From contig CAJCIQ010000141.1 in assembly GCA_903970475.1 (NCBI GenBank), forward strand, positions 1 through 33,030: DNA of 33,030 nt, in the 5' to 3' direction. The position numbers and the translations under genes are program-made. This DNA comes from Beijerinckiaceae bacterium (GTDB lineage Bacteria; Bacteroidota; Bacteroidia; Chitinophagales; Chitinophagaceae). A model generated the notes under the pieces. That model did not search any database. It saw nothing but the letters and a program-made list of their open reading frames with translations, and had not been told where the DNA came from. Of the stretch, positions 1-6,849 are shown one piece after another. Positions within the stretch are counted from its first letter, which is position 1. Each line of letters starts with the position of its first letter.

Positions 1-162
1 TAAACTAAGCCACCCTAACCTGGTCCAGGATAATACAGGCTCCTGGCCCCCTACGATATAGGCAGGCCTGAGTACGCAGTAATAAAACAAATATTGGGTA
101 AGGGCAATAAATACGAGGTTGGGCCATCGTATCAAACGGAAAAATGCCTTTATCTGTCGCAT
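1..162 (-). CDS. UbiA-family prenyltransferase, N-terminal fragment (partial)
   Basis: This is the first 54 codons of a minus-strand gene cut by the left window edge. The start is the ATG whose complement lies at 160-162. The peptide opens with a short basic segment (MRQIKAFFRLIRWPN), then a hydrophobic helix (LVFIALTQYLFYYCVL). This is how the UbiA family begins in Bacteroidota, including proteins annotated as geranylgeranylglycerol-phosphate geranylgeranyltransferase. Such enzymes are integral membrane proteins that move a prenyl group onto an acceptor. The catalytic Asp-rich motifs lie outside the window, so the substrate cannot be read. It lies 23 bp downstream of the KdsC-like gene on the same strand, so the two are probably co-transcribed. 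The family call rests on the N-terminus and the neighbourhood only. Confidence 0.6.
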   Translation of the reverse strand, partial: MRQIKAFFRLIRWPNLVFIALTQYLFYYCVLRPAYIVGGQEPVLSWTRLGWLSL

Positions 163-185
163 ATATTGTTGGCCGTAAGATACGG

Positions 186-710
186 TTAAATACTTCTTAG
201 TCCGCTATCCATCCCCCAATGGTCATTCAGTTTGAGTACCTTCTCGATAACATCACGGGCACAACCTTCTCCCCCTTTTGCCGCAGAAATATAGCGGCAG
301 GTCCGGAGGATTTCAGTGGCGGCGTCAGCGGGGCAACAGGGCAATCCCACTGCCTGCATGGGCGGATAGTCGGGTATATCATCCCCCATGTACAATACCG
401 TTTGGGGATCAAGTCCATAGGAGGCTATGTATTGTTGCAACACCGACAGTTTATCGTCTATGCCCATGTGCACTTCGTCTATACCCAGTTTGTGGAGTCT
501 CAGGCGTACCGCAGGAGAATTTCCCCCACTGATAATGGCTACCTTATATCCTTTTTTGACCGCCAGCTGAAGGGCGTATCCATCCCGGGTACTCATCTTG
601 CGGACTTGCTGCCCATCCTCCAGTACCCATACGCCTCCATCGGTTAACACCCCATCTACATCGAACACAAAGGCCTTGATCGGCTGAAATATTTCTAATA
701 TGTTGCTCAT
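186..710 (-). CDS. kdsC: KdsC-like HAD phosphatase (3-deoxy-D-manno-octulosonate 8-phosphate phosphatase family)
   Basis: A 174-aa cytoplasmic HAD-superfamily phosphatase without a cap domain, the usual size for KdsC. HAD motif I is FDVDGVLTDG with D17 and D19, motif II is the SGG near residues 61-63, a conserved Lys follows near 87, and motif III is GDDIPDYP with D110 and D111. The C-terminal GGEGCARDVIEKVL is the usual KdsC tail, which reaches into the neighbouring subunit's active site. KdsC removes phosphate from KDO-8-phosphate during LPS inner-core synthesis. A different sugar phosphate remains possible in this broad family. The next gene downstream is the UbiA-family gene, probably in the same operon. 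An exact TAnnTTTG box (718-725, minus) sits only 7 bp before the ATG, which suggests a very short or absent 5' UTR. Confidence 0.88.
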   Translation of the reverse strand: MSNILEIFQPIKAFVFDVDGVLTDGGVWVLEDGQQVRKMSTRDGYALQLAVKKGYKVAIISGGNSPAVRLRLHKLGIDEVHMGIDDKLSVLQQYIASYGLDPQTVLYMGDDIPDYPPMQAVGLPCCPADAATEILRTCRYISAAKGGEGCARDVIEKVLKLNDHWGMDSGLRSI

Positions 711-717
711 TGGTGCC

Positions 718-725
718 CAAAGTTA
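718..725 (-). promoter_or_regulatory. Bacteroidota -7 box for kdsC
   Basis: The minus strand reads TAACTTTG, an exact match to the TAnnTTTG consensus. The triplet 19 nt upstream is ATG rather than the ideal TTG. Transcription would begin about 5-8 nt downstream, at or next to the kdsC ATG at 710, giving a near-leaderless message. Prediction from sequence only. Confidence 0.4.
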
Positions 726-789
726 GGGCAGCGCTTGCACACCTCATGGTAATTGCGTAATTTAATCACGCTTCCCACAAACACACACT

Positions 790-1818
790 ATGAGATTGCT
801 GAAACGCCTTGGATGGATCCTTTTAGGATTAATCATCTTCCTGCTGCTGGTGTCTTTCTTCCTCCCTGCAACGGTCAGGATCCAGCGCACCAAATACATT
901 TCCGCATCCCCTTCCACCGTCTACGGATTGCTTAATAACCTTAAAACCTACGACGACTGGATGCCCTGGAACCGGATTGATCCCAATATGCAAAAAAACT
1001 ATGGCTCCCTTACGGAAGGACCGGGGGCTAGTTATTCCTGGAGCAGTGCCAACAAAAAGGTAGGCGTTGGAACCCTGACCATTACCGGTAGTGAGCCTGA
1101 CAGGCAGGTGCTGACCTCTTTGCAATTCGGAGACATGCCTGCCACCCTGGGTGGATGGACGCTCTCTCCCCGGGACACGGGCACCTTGGTCAATTGGTAT
1201 ATGGACGCTAAGATGACGGGATCCAATCCTATCTATTCGATGATGGGCAAATACATGGGCCTGTTCATGGACAAAATGGTGGGACCCGATTTTGAACAAG
1301 GCCTGGATAGCTTGTCGGCCCTGGCCGAGCGCACGCATCCCCCCCGGATGGGCACCTACAAACTCGACACCATTCAAACCACCGCACAAATCATAGTCTA
1401 CATCCCAGATAAGGCAGATTCCGCTGGCGATATTGCAAAGAAGCTCGCCAAAATATATGGGGAAGAGCTTGGAGGATTCATCCATAAGGAAAACCTCAGG
1501 ATGGCCGGAGCGCCCGTGGCCTGGTACAGCGCCGAGGCCTTCCCCCTGACCTTTGAAGCAGGGTTACCGGTGGACAAGGCGCCGAAGGCCACCACCGGCA
1601 GGATCAAGGTCCGCCAAACACAGGCTGGATCTGCCCTTGTAGCCCATTACTTCGGTCCCTATTCCTTGGATGGGGTAGCCTATAGCGCCATCCAGGATTG
1701 GTTGCAGGCACATGGGAAGACCGCCGCTGCCCCTCCTTATGAAGTGTACATTGGTGATCCGGGGGTGGAAAAAGATCCCTATAAAGTGCAGACCGATATT
1801 ATTCAGCCCCTACAATAA
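790..1818 (+). CDS. Membrane-anchored SRPBCC protein with C-terminal GyrI-like effector-binding domain
   Basis: A 342-aa protein. Residues 8-28 form a single N-terminal membrane helix (LGWILLGLIIFLLLVSFF). Residues ~35-185 look like an SRPBCC/START-like polyketide-cyclase fold that binds hydrophobic ligands, with family-like phrases such as YDDWMPWNRIDPNM and EGPGASYSW. Residues ~190-342 look like an AraC-effector/GyrI-like domain, ending in the characteristic YEVYIGDPGVEKDPYKVQTD. This SRPBCC plus GyrI pairing is common in Bacteroidota but has no assigned reaction, so a ligand-binding or sensory role is inference. There is no DNA-binding domain. The gene stands alone on the + strand, and its last 20 bp overlap the 3' end of the convergent DUF2520 gene. 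A weak promoter (TTG 20 bp before TAATTTAA) may lie in 711-789. Confidence 0.75.
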   Translation: MRLLKRLGWILLGLIIFLLLVSFFLPATVRIQRTKYISASPSTVYGLLNNLKTYDDWMPWNRIDPNMQKNYGSLTEGPGASYSWSSANKKVGVGTLTITGSEPDRQVLTSLQFGDMPATLGGWTLSPRDTGTLVNWYMDAKMTGSNPIYSMMGKYMGLFMDKMVGPDFEQGLDSLSALAERTHPPRMGTYKLDTIQTTAQIIVYIPDKADSAGDIAKKLAKIYGEELGGFIHKENLRMAGAPVAWYSAEAFPLTFEAGLPVDKAPKATTGRIKVRQTQAGSALVAHYFGPYSLDGVAYSAIQDWLQAHGKTAAAPPYEVYIGDPGVEKDPYKVQTDIIQPLQ

Positions 1819-2653
1819 AATCGACGGACTTGCCTTTAAAGTGACGAAGCAGCGCTTCAGAAAACAAGGCATACCATCGCTGGAGTTCCGGGTAGGACTG
1901 GAGCTGGGCCAAATGCATTCGGATGGTGGCCTCATCTCCCCTGGCCCCAGGACCTGTTTGCACGTCAAAGGGCGCATGGTCCTGTAGGCGCCGGGCTGTT
2001 TCGGCGACCAAGGGCTGGAGCAAACGGAAATCCACGCCCGAGTCCTGTGCATAGGCTTGGGTCAGCCCATAGAGGTAATTGGGGAAATTATTGACTACGA
2101 CCGCGCCTATATGCAGACGCAGCCGCTCTGTATCACCGGCGGTACGGACTAAATCAGACATGCCTGAGGCCAGCGTTGTCACTACAGCGCGCACCGATGG
2201 GGACGACCCATCGACCAACAAGGGTATTTGCAGGCTATGCTGCACCTCCTTACGGATCGTTTGCAAGGGATAGACTACCCCATACCTGGAAGAAACCGGC
2301 GCCAGCACATTCATGGGCAAGGCGCCGGCCGTATGTACAACCAAAGCATCATCCAGCCTTAAACGAGCCGCGACGTCCAATACCCCTTGATCGCTTAAAG
2401 CCACCAGGTATACATCCGCACCCAGTAACAATTGGTCCAGGGAGTCGATGGCACCCGCAGAAGAACCGCCCGCAAACGAGGCCCCCGCAGGCAACCCACC
2501 CGTAAAAGAGCCGTCCACAGACAAGGCCCCCGCCAGCGTTAGGGCATGGGACAGGTCCCGGCTGTATACCTGTGCTATGGTATGCCCAGCTTCCACGAGC
2601 CTTCTGCCCAATACCGTAGCCACGTTACCCGAGCCTATGATGGAAATATGCAT
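1799..2653 (-). CDS. DUF2520 / Rossmann-fold NAD(P)-binding oxidoreductase-like protein
   Basis: A 284-aa protein. The N-terminus carries a Rossmann dinucleotide-binding motif (IIGSGNVATVLGRRL; glycines 7 and 9), as in pyrroline-5-carboxylate reductase and F420-dependent NADP reductase folds. The C-terminal half (~135-284) matches the all-helical DUF2520 region, with HIGAVVVNNFPNYLYGL and GPGARGDEATIRMHL as recognisable parts. The family is widespread in Bacteroidota and its substrate is not established. One oddity is a Gly/Ala/Ser-rich insertion at residues ~44-69 between Rossmann elements, built from a degenerate 10-residue repeat. The start lies 5 bp after the stop of the CarboxypepD_reg-like gene, so the two are likely co-transcribed. 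The 3' end overlaps the convergent SRPBCC gene by 20 bp. Confidence 0.8.
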   Translation of the reverse strand: MHISIIGSGNVATVLGRRLVEAGHTIAQVYSRDLSHALTLAGALSVDGSFTGGLPAGASFAGGSSAGAIDSLDQLLLGADVYLVALSDQGVLDVAARLRLDDALVVHTAGALPMNVLAPVSSRYGVVYPLQTIRKEVQHSLQIPLLVDGSSPSVRAVVTTLASGMSDLVRTAGDTERLRLHIGAVVVNNFPNYLYGLTQAYAQDSGVDFRLLQPLVAETARRLQDHAPFDVQTGPGARGDEATIRMHLAQLQSYPELQRWYALFSEALLRHFKGKSVDFIVGAE

Positions 2654-2658
2654 ATGCT

Positions 2659-3969
2659 TTAATCGTATGGAGGTCCTTTGGTGGGTGCAGGCGGAGGCGG
2701 GGTATAATCATAAGGCAGGAGGTTACCCATTTTCTGGGACCAGCTCCAGTATCCCCTGAACATCAGGTCCGAGTTCAGGTAAGATCCATTGGCAAATATG
2801 TCCACCGGAAATCCCCTCATCAGCTCCAGTTCTGTGGACATCCCTTCCAAGGCATTTCTGGTCACATTTACCTTGTGCATGCTCTCCGGGTTTTTCGGAT
2901 CCACTATGACATCGGCCAGGTAGCGGTCCGGCACCTTGGAATTGAGGTACCTCACTTTAAGAACCAGGTCAAAGTCCATGACTGTTACATTTGAATCCTT
3001 GACAGGGACGATCTGATCTACCGATACCATCCCGGGATATTCGTAGGTTTTGCCCTCGTGGGCCCCATCCAGGATACGGTCATACTGTTCCAGGTAAGAC
3101 CGCTCCAGTAAGGATTCCGGACTGGCCCGCTGCCCATCGGGGCCTGCCGCGTCCCTGGCCGCCGCCCAGGCCGAGCGTATCCTGCCCTTGACTCCTTGTA
3201 TGGTGGAAGAATCCTGAAAACTCTCCATCCACATGAAGAACCCCTCTTCCCTGACCCGGTTTTGATACAGGGCCCGGAAGAAATGCAAGGGACTGCCATA
3301 GTAAGCCAGTGCCCTGTTTGTATCCCAACGCTTCTGTTGTTTGGGGGTGCCCTTCATTTCCTTAAACAACGGAAAAAAGGAAAAAGAAGTTTCTCCATTA
3401 GCCATCACCAGCCTGAAGAAATCCATGGTCACTTGTAATTCATACCCCAGGGAAGGATTTTCAATGATGATGGGTCCGTCGGAGTAGGCAGATAAAATCC
3501 TGCTTTTGGGCGCATAGTGAATTTTAATTACCTCCGGATTCATGATCTTACATTTGCGCGCAAAATCGGAAGTGCCCACAAACGCTTCCCGGAATAACTC
3601 CCCCCATTTCTTATAGCCATTGGCATCGAAGACCTGCACCTTCACCTCTCCTAATTCCGTAGCTTTCTCTTTTAAGGTAACGTCAAAAGTCGTTTTAGGA
3701 TAGCGGCTGTCCAGGGTCTCGTAATCGGATTGAAAACCGATATAGGAAATCACCATGATATACCTGCCTACAGGAATATTGTAGAGTACGAAATTACCCT
3801 TCTCATCGGTGATGGTACCTTTTGAAGTGTTGGAGATAAATACGCTGGCACCAGCTACGGGTTTGCCCGTTTCTTGAGAAACCACCCTACCGGAGATCAT
3901 CTGCTGGGCAGAGGCCCCTAGGGTGCAAAGGGTTAATAGGATAAAAAATAAGAAGTTGGTCCGGGTCAT
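2659..3969 (-). CDS. Exported CarboxypepD_reg-like domain protein
   Basis: A 436-aa protein with an N-terminal signal peptide (MTRTNFLFFILLTLCTLG, then ASAQ before the mature Gln). I chose the ATG at 3969 because the signal peptide starts there; an upstream in-frame ATG at 4002 would add 11 residues that do not fit one. Residues ~25-105 form a carboxypeptidase-regulatory-like beta-sandwich (ISGRVVSQETGKPVAGA, then TDEKGNFVLYNIPVGRY), the module found at the front of many Bacteroidota surface proteins. The remaining ~330 residues are not recognised; they lack a TonB plug or barrel and end Pro-rich (YTPPPPAPTKGPP). A periplasmic or outer-membrane location is likely and the function unknown. It is first in a likely two-gene operon with the DUF2520 gene and diverges from the glycosyltransferase at 4031. 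Confidence 0.75.
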   Translation of the reverse strand: MTRTNFLFFILLTLCTLGASAQQMISGRVVSQETGKPVAGASVFISNTSKGTITDEKGNFVLYNIPVGRYIMVISYIGFQSDYETLDSRYPKTTFDVTLKEKATELGEVKVQVFDANGYKKWGELFREAFVGTSDFARKCKIMNPEVIKIHYAPKSRILSAYSDGPIIIENPSLGYELQVTMDFFRLVMANGETSFSFFPLFKEMKGTPKQQKRWDTNRALAYYGSPLHFFRALYQNRVREEGFFMWMESFQDSSTIQGVKGRIRSAWAAARDAAGPDGQRASPESLLERSYLEQYDRILDGAHEGKTYEYPGMVSVDQIVPVKDSNVTVMDFDLVLKVRYLNSKVPDRYLADVIVDPKNPESMHKVNVTRNALEGMSTELELMRGFPVDIFANGSYLNSDLMFRGYWSWSQKMGNLLPYDYTPPPPAPTKGPPYD

Positions 3970-3975
3970 ACCCTC

Positions 3976-3983
3976 CAAAAATA
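3976..3983 (-). promoter_or_regulatory. -7 box for the CarboxypepD_reg-like/DUF2520 operon
   Basis: The minus strand reads TATTTTTG, an exact TAnnTTTG match, ending 6 bp before the ATG at 3969. The GGAGGG next to the ATG resembles a Shine-Dalgarno site. If this box is used, however, that stretch lies at or beyond the transcription start, so it may be discriminator rather than RBS. No well-spaced -33 TTG is seen (a TTG lies 13 bp upstream). Confidence 0.35.
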
Positions 3984-4013
3984 GGGAAATACGTATCAAC
4001 ATTTTTTATGTCG

Positions 4014-4021
4014 TAACTTTA
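4014..4021 (+). promoter_or_regulatory. Possible -7 box for the first glycosyltransferase
   Basis: TAACTTTA matches TAnnTTTG at all fixed positions except the last. It ends 9 bp before the ATG at 4031, in the 61-bp divergent intergenic space. No good -33 TTG is present, so this is a weak prediction. Confidence 0.25.
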
Positions 4022-4030
4022 GCCCCGCCC

Positions 4031-5008
4031 ATGAATAAAAAATTGCATCTAATCGTTTACGGACGCAACCGCAAACCTCACGTTTCCCAGGACACGGTGC
4101 TGGAATTTGAAGGGCGTATCCAACATAATGGCATTCCTACCCATCCCATCGGGCTGATTACCGCAAAACTGGGTGATATATTAAAAAAACGATATATAAC
4201 CCAGGGTAAGCGCCTTTTCCTTCGTCCTCCTTTCCGGGTCCATAAACCTTTACTGGCCATTCTCATGGGTACGGAATACAGAAAAGTGTTCCTGCCCTTC
4301 CTCTGGACCAAACCCCATAGCGTCTACCTATTCGATGCCTGGCCGGAAAGCCATCCCTCTATCCTGAAGTTTATTGAGGTCCTTGAACCAGCCCACGTGT
4401 TTTTCTCTTCATCCCAGATCACAGAATCTTTTAAGGCCAAAGGACTGGCCACCGAGTTCCATTGGGTTCCGGAAGGCATTGATCCGGCCCAATACCGATA
4501 TAAGCCATTGACTGACAAAGATATAGATGTGCTTTCCTTTGGACGCAAATACGACTGGCTTCACGAACGCATCGTAGACGGACTGGAGCAAGCCGGAAAA
4601 AATTACCTATACGAAAAGGTCAAAGGCCAGATCGTGTTCCAAGACCGTGCGTCATTCATAGATGGGCTGTCCAGGGCAAAGATTTCCGTTTGCATCCCTT
4701 CCAATATCACCCACCCGGAGCGCTCAGGGATCATCTCAACGATGACCATACGCTACCTGCAATCCATGGCGGCCAAAACCCTCATCCTGGGGATCATGCC
4801 GGAGGAAATGAAGGCGCTTTTCGATTATACCCCTATTGTGGAAATCAATACCACCGATCCTTTGGGTCAGGTATTGGACATCCTGGCCAACTACGCCGAT
4901 TACCTGCCCCTGATTGAAAAAAATTATCGCGTGGTATGCGATCAGCACAGTTGGGACAAGCGCTGGGAAGCCATGTCTGTCATACTCGGGCATTCCCCAC
5001 TCATTTAA
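4031..5008 (+). CDS. GT-B fold glycosyltransferase (family 1/4-like)
   Basis: A 325-aa cytoplasmic protein. The ATG at 4031 was chosen; the open frame continues upstream to 3923, but that part overlaps the divergent signal-peptide gene and looks non-coding. The hinge region contains HWVPEGIDPAQY (near residue 155), typical of GT-B enzymes. The C-terminal half carries DVLSFGRKYDWLHERI and ERSGIISTMTIRYLQSMA, resembling the Glyco_trans_1_2 domain with its nucleotide-sugar-binding acidic/Ser-Gly region. It probably transfers a sugar during surface-polysaccharide synthesis. It sits just upstream of upxY, separated by 74-90 bp that include a perfect 6-bp hairpin, so it may be expressed separately from the main locus. 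Donor and acceptor are unknown. Confidence 0.75.
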   Translation: MNKKLHLIVYGRNRKPHVSQDTVLEFEGRIQHNGIPTHPIGLITAKLGDILKKRYITQGKRLFLRPPFRVHKPLLAILMGTEYRKVFLPFLWTKPHSVYLFDAWPESHPSILKFIEVLEPAHVFFSSSQITESFKAKGLATEFHWVPEGIDPAQYRYKPLTDKDIDVLSFGRKYDWLHERIVDGLEQAGKNYLYEKVKGQIVFQDRASFIDGLSRAKISVCIPSNITHPERSGIISTMTIRYLQSMAAKTLILGIMPEEMKALFDYTPIVEINTTDPLGQVLDILANYADYLPLIEKNYRVVCDQHSWDKRWEAMSVILGHSPLI

Positions 5009-5046
5009 GGGGGTATTTTACAGGATTACTTTATAGACATTTGTTG

Positions 5047-5066
5047 GGAGGCCAATTTTAGCCTCC
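5047..5066 (+). terminator. Perfect 6-bp hairpin between the glycosyltransferase and upxY
   Basis: GGAGGC (5047-5052) and GCCTCC (5061-5066) are perfect complements around an 8-nt loop (CAATTTTA). There is no T-run afterwards, so it is not a classical intrinsic terminator. It could terminate the upstream gene, or sit in the 5' leader of upxY as a pause or antitermination element. Confidence 0.4.
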
Positions 5067-5088
5067 TCATTACTTATCCTAAGTGCAG

Positions 5089-5604
5089 ATGATCTCTATG
5101 ACCCCAGCAAATTGGTATGCGGTATATACCCGGCCCCGTTCTGAAAAGAAGGTGGCCGCTACCCTTGCCGATCGGGGCGTACATACCTGGTGCCCCCTGC
5201 AAAGGGTTCGCAAACACTACCACGACCGGATCAAATTCATAGAACAACCGGTATTCTCCTCCTACGTATTCGTTCAGATTTCCGACCAGGACAGGGCCGT
5301 AGTACTGGCTGATCCGAACGTGGTCAATTTTGTACGTCACTGTGGAAAACCTGCTGTGATCAGGGATAAAGAGATTGTCCAGCTACAACGCTTTTTAACG
5401 GTGTATGCGGGCTATGCCTTTCAACTATCTGAAATCGGCGCGGGGGATACCGTACGTATATCTGAAGGCCCCTTTGCGGATTATACAGGCATAGTGGTCA
5501 AGAAAAAGAAACACAAAGCCAGCATTCGCCTGGAACTCTTCAATGCATATCTTGTGGCGGAATTTGCCAACGCCCAATATTCCAAGGTGGAAGCAGATGC
5601 TTAA
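5089..5604 (+). CDS. UpxY-family transcription antiterminator (NusG paralogue)
   Basis: About 171 aa. The N-terminal NGN domain opens with NWYAVYTRPRSEKKVA, the signature of NusG-like UpxY/RfaH-type regulators. The C-terminal KOW-like part contains AGDTVRISEGPFADYTGIVV. In Bacteroides, UpxY proteins load on RNA polymerase at the start of their own capsule operon and suppress premature termination. The position here, first in the locus and followed by ~94 bp of structured non-coding DNA before gmd, fits that role. The frame is open from a GTG at 5083, with ATG codons at 5089 and 5098; I used 5089, and 5098 is equally plausible. No UpxZ-type inhibitor gene is visible in the window. Confidence 0.88.
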   Translation: MISMTPANWYAVYTRPRSEKKVAATLADRGVHTWCPLQRVRKHYHDRIKFIEQPVFSSYVFVQISDQDRAVVLADPNVVNFVRHCGKPAVIRDKEIVQLQRFLTVYAGYAFQLSEIGAGDTVRISEGPFADYTGIVVKKKKHKASIRLELFNAYLVAEFANAQYSKVEADA

Positions 5605-5625
5605 CTAATTGACAAACAACTAATT
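5603..5625 (+). repeat. 8-bp direct repeat AACTAATT at the end of upxY
   Basis: AACTAATT occurs at 5603-5610 and again at 5618-5625, 15 bp apart (about 1.5 helical turns). The first copy begins within the upxY stop codon. The pair sits directly before the three-way-junction structure. It may be a protein-binding or loading sequence, or a chance A/T-rich repeat. Confidence 0.35.
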
Positions 5626-5639
5626 ATCTAACAAATATG

Positions 5640-5684
5640 GTATTTACTCTGGGCGAAGCCCTGCCCGTTCGGGTCGGTAAATAC
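5640..5684 (+). promoter_or_regulatory. Predicted three-way-junction RNA leader between upxY and gmd
   Basis: An outer 8-bp perfect stem pairs GTATTTAC (5640-5647) with GTAAATAC (5677-5684). Inside it are two G/C hairpins: GGGC/GCCC (5651-5654 with 5658-5661, loop GAA) and CCC/GGG, extendable by one G-C pair (5664-5667 with 5670-5673). The element ends 14 bp before the gmd ATG. Alternative pairing is possible because GCCC occurs twice (5658-5661 and 5663-5666) and both copies can pair with GGGC or GGGT, so it might switch between two folds. Its site just behind upxY suggests a cis-acting RNA controlling entry into the operon. No known riboswitch class is recognised. Confidence 0.5.
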
Positions 5685-5698
5685 GAAATACAAATTAC

Positions 5699-6796
5699 AT
5701 GAAAACAGCACTTGTCACTGGGATCAATGGTCAGGATGGCGCTTACCTGGCAGAATTACTATTGGAAAAAGGGTATATGGTACATGGCATCAAACGTCGG
5801 TCCTCCCTGATCAATACAGACCGCATTGACCACCTTTATCAGGACCCCCATTCAGACAATGTGCGTTTTAAGCTTCACTACGGAGACCTCACCGATGCCA
5901 CCAACCTGATCCGCATCATCCAGGAAACCCAACCGGATGAAATCTATAACCTAGGCGCCATGAGCCACGTGAAGGTGAGCTTTGATACCCCTGAATATAC
6001 AGCCAACACGGATGGCATAGGCACTTTGCGCATACTCGAGGCCGTGAGGTTGCTCGGGTTGATCAGCAAAACAAAGGTATACCAGGCCTCCACATCGGAA
6101 TTGTACGGTCTTGTCCAAGAAGTTCCCCAAAAGGAAACCACCCCCTTCTATCCCCGCAGTCCTTATGCCGTAGCCAAACTCTACGGTTACTGGATCACCG
6201 TTAACTATAGGGAAGCCTACAACATGTTCGCTTGCAACGGCATCCTGTTCAATCACGAAAGCCCCCTGCGTGGAGAAACCTTCGTGACCCGTAAAATCAC
6301 CCGGGCAGTATCGGCCATAGCCCTGGGCGTGCAGGATAAGCTCTATATCGGGAACCTGGACGCCCGCAGGGATTGGGGCCATGCCAAGGACTATGTAAAG
6401 GCCATGTGGCTGATGCTCCAGCAGGATACCCCTGAGGATTTCGTGATCGCTACCGGCGTCACCACCAAGGTGAGGGATTTCATTTCCATGGCCTTTGCTG
6501 AGGTTGGCGTGCAGGTTGGCTTTAAAGGGGAAGGCGTAAATGAAAGGGGATATGTGGTGTCTTCCAGTAATCCTGAGTTCCCTCTGGAAATCGGCAAAGA
6601 AATCGTTGCCGTGGATGCGAATTATTTCCGGCCTACCGAAGTGGAACTCCTCATTGGAGATCCTACCAAAGCCAAAACCAAACTAGGTTGGGAGCCAGAA
6701 TATGACCTTTCTATGCTGGTCAAAGAAATGATGGCTTCTGACCTGGAATTATTTAAGAAGGACTCTAAAACCCAATGGGAGCATTTGGTTGGTTAA
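5699..6796 (+). CDS. gmd: GDP-mannose 4,6-dehydratase
   Basis: A 365-aa cytoplasmic extended-SDR enzyme, close to the usual ~370. The NAD(P)-binding motif is TGINGQDG (residues 7-14), followed by the diagnostic [19 protein letters not shown]. The active site contains STSELYG and YAVAKLYG (the YxxxK pair), and the GMD-specific [18 protein letters not shown] is present. It converts GDP-D-mannose to GDP-4-keto-6-deoxy-D-mannose, the precursor of GDP-L-fucose, GDP-D-rhamnose and related sugars. No GDP-fucose synthase (WcaG) or reductase partner is visible in the window, so the final sugar cannot be named. It follows upxY after a structured 94-bp spacer and is followed by a 162-bp region with its own promoter for wza. 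Confidence 0.95.
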   Translation: MKTALVTGINGQDGAYLAELLLEKGYMVHGIKRRSSLINTDRIDHLYQDPHSDNVRFKLHYGDLTDATNLIRIIQETQPDEIYNLGAMSHVKVSFDTPEYTANTDGIGTLRILEAVRLLGLISKTKVYQASTSELYGLVQEVPQKETTPFYPRSPYAVAKLYGYWITVNYREAYNMFACNGILFNHESPLRGETFVTRKITRAVSAIALGVQDKLYIGNLDARRDWGHAKDYVKAMWLMLQQDTPEDFVIATGVTTKVRDFISMAFAEVGVQVGFKGEGVNERGYVVSSSNPEFPLEIGKEIVAVDANYFRPTEVELLIGDPTKAKTKLGWEPEYDLSMLVKEMMASDLELFKKDSKTQWEHLVG

Positions 6797-6823
6797 TTGG
6801 TAAACGGGGAGTTAAGCACGGTA

Positions 6824-6849
6824 TTGACAGGTAATTAACACTACCTTTG
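6824..6849 (+). promoter_or_regulatory. Promoter for the wza-wzc-wzx-wzy operon
   Basis: The exact -7 box TACCTTTG lies at 6842-6849, with TTGACA upstream at 6824-6829. The TTG to -7 spacing is 15 bp, shorter than the usual 17-20, so the -33 assignment is uncertain. Transcription would start near 6855, leaving a ~100-nt leader before the wza ATG. Confidence 0.5.

Noticed and set aside
219..647. 142-codon + strand open frame opposite kdsC
   Set aside because: It is antisense to a clearly conserved HAD phosphatase, and its translation shows no recognisable fold or start context.
829..1485. 218-codon minus-strand open frame opposite the SRPBCC/GyrI gene
   Set aside because: The + strand gene has a membrane helix and two recognisable domains. 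The antisense product is His/Gly/Arg-rich with no family resemblance.
3971..3976. GGAGGG as a Shine-Dalgarno site for the CarboxypepD_reg-like gene
   Set aside because: It is very close to the ATG and overlaps the end of a predicted -7 box, so it may not be transcribed. Bacteroidota seldom rely on such sites.
5640..5684. Considered as an intrinsic terminator of upxY
   Set aside because: There is no T-run after the structure, the outer stem is A/T-rich, and it sits 14 bp before the gmd start inside a same-direction gene set. A leader element fits better, although a UpxY-dependent terminator cannot be excluded.
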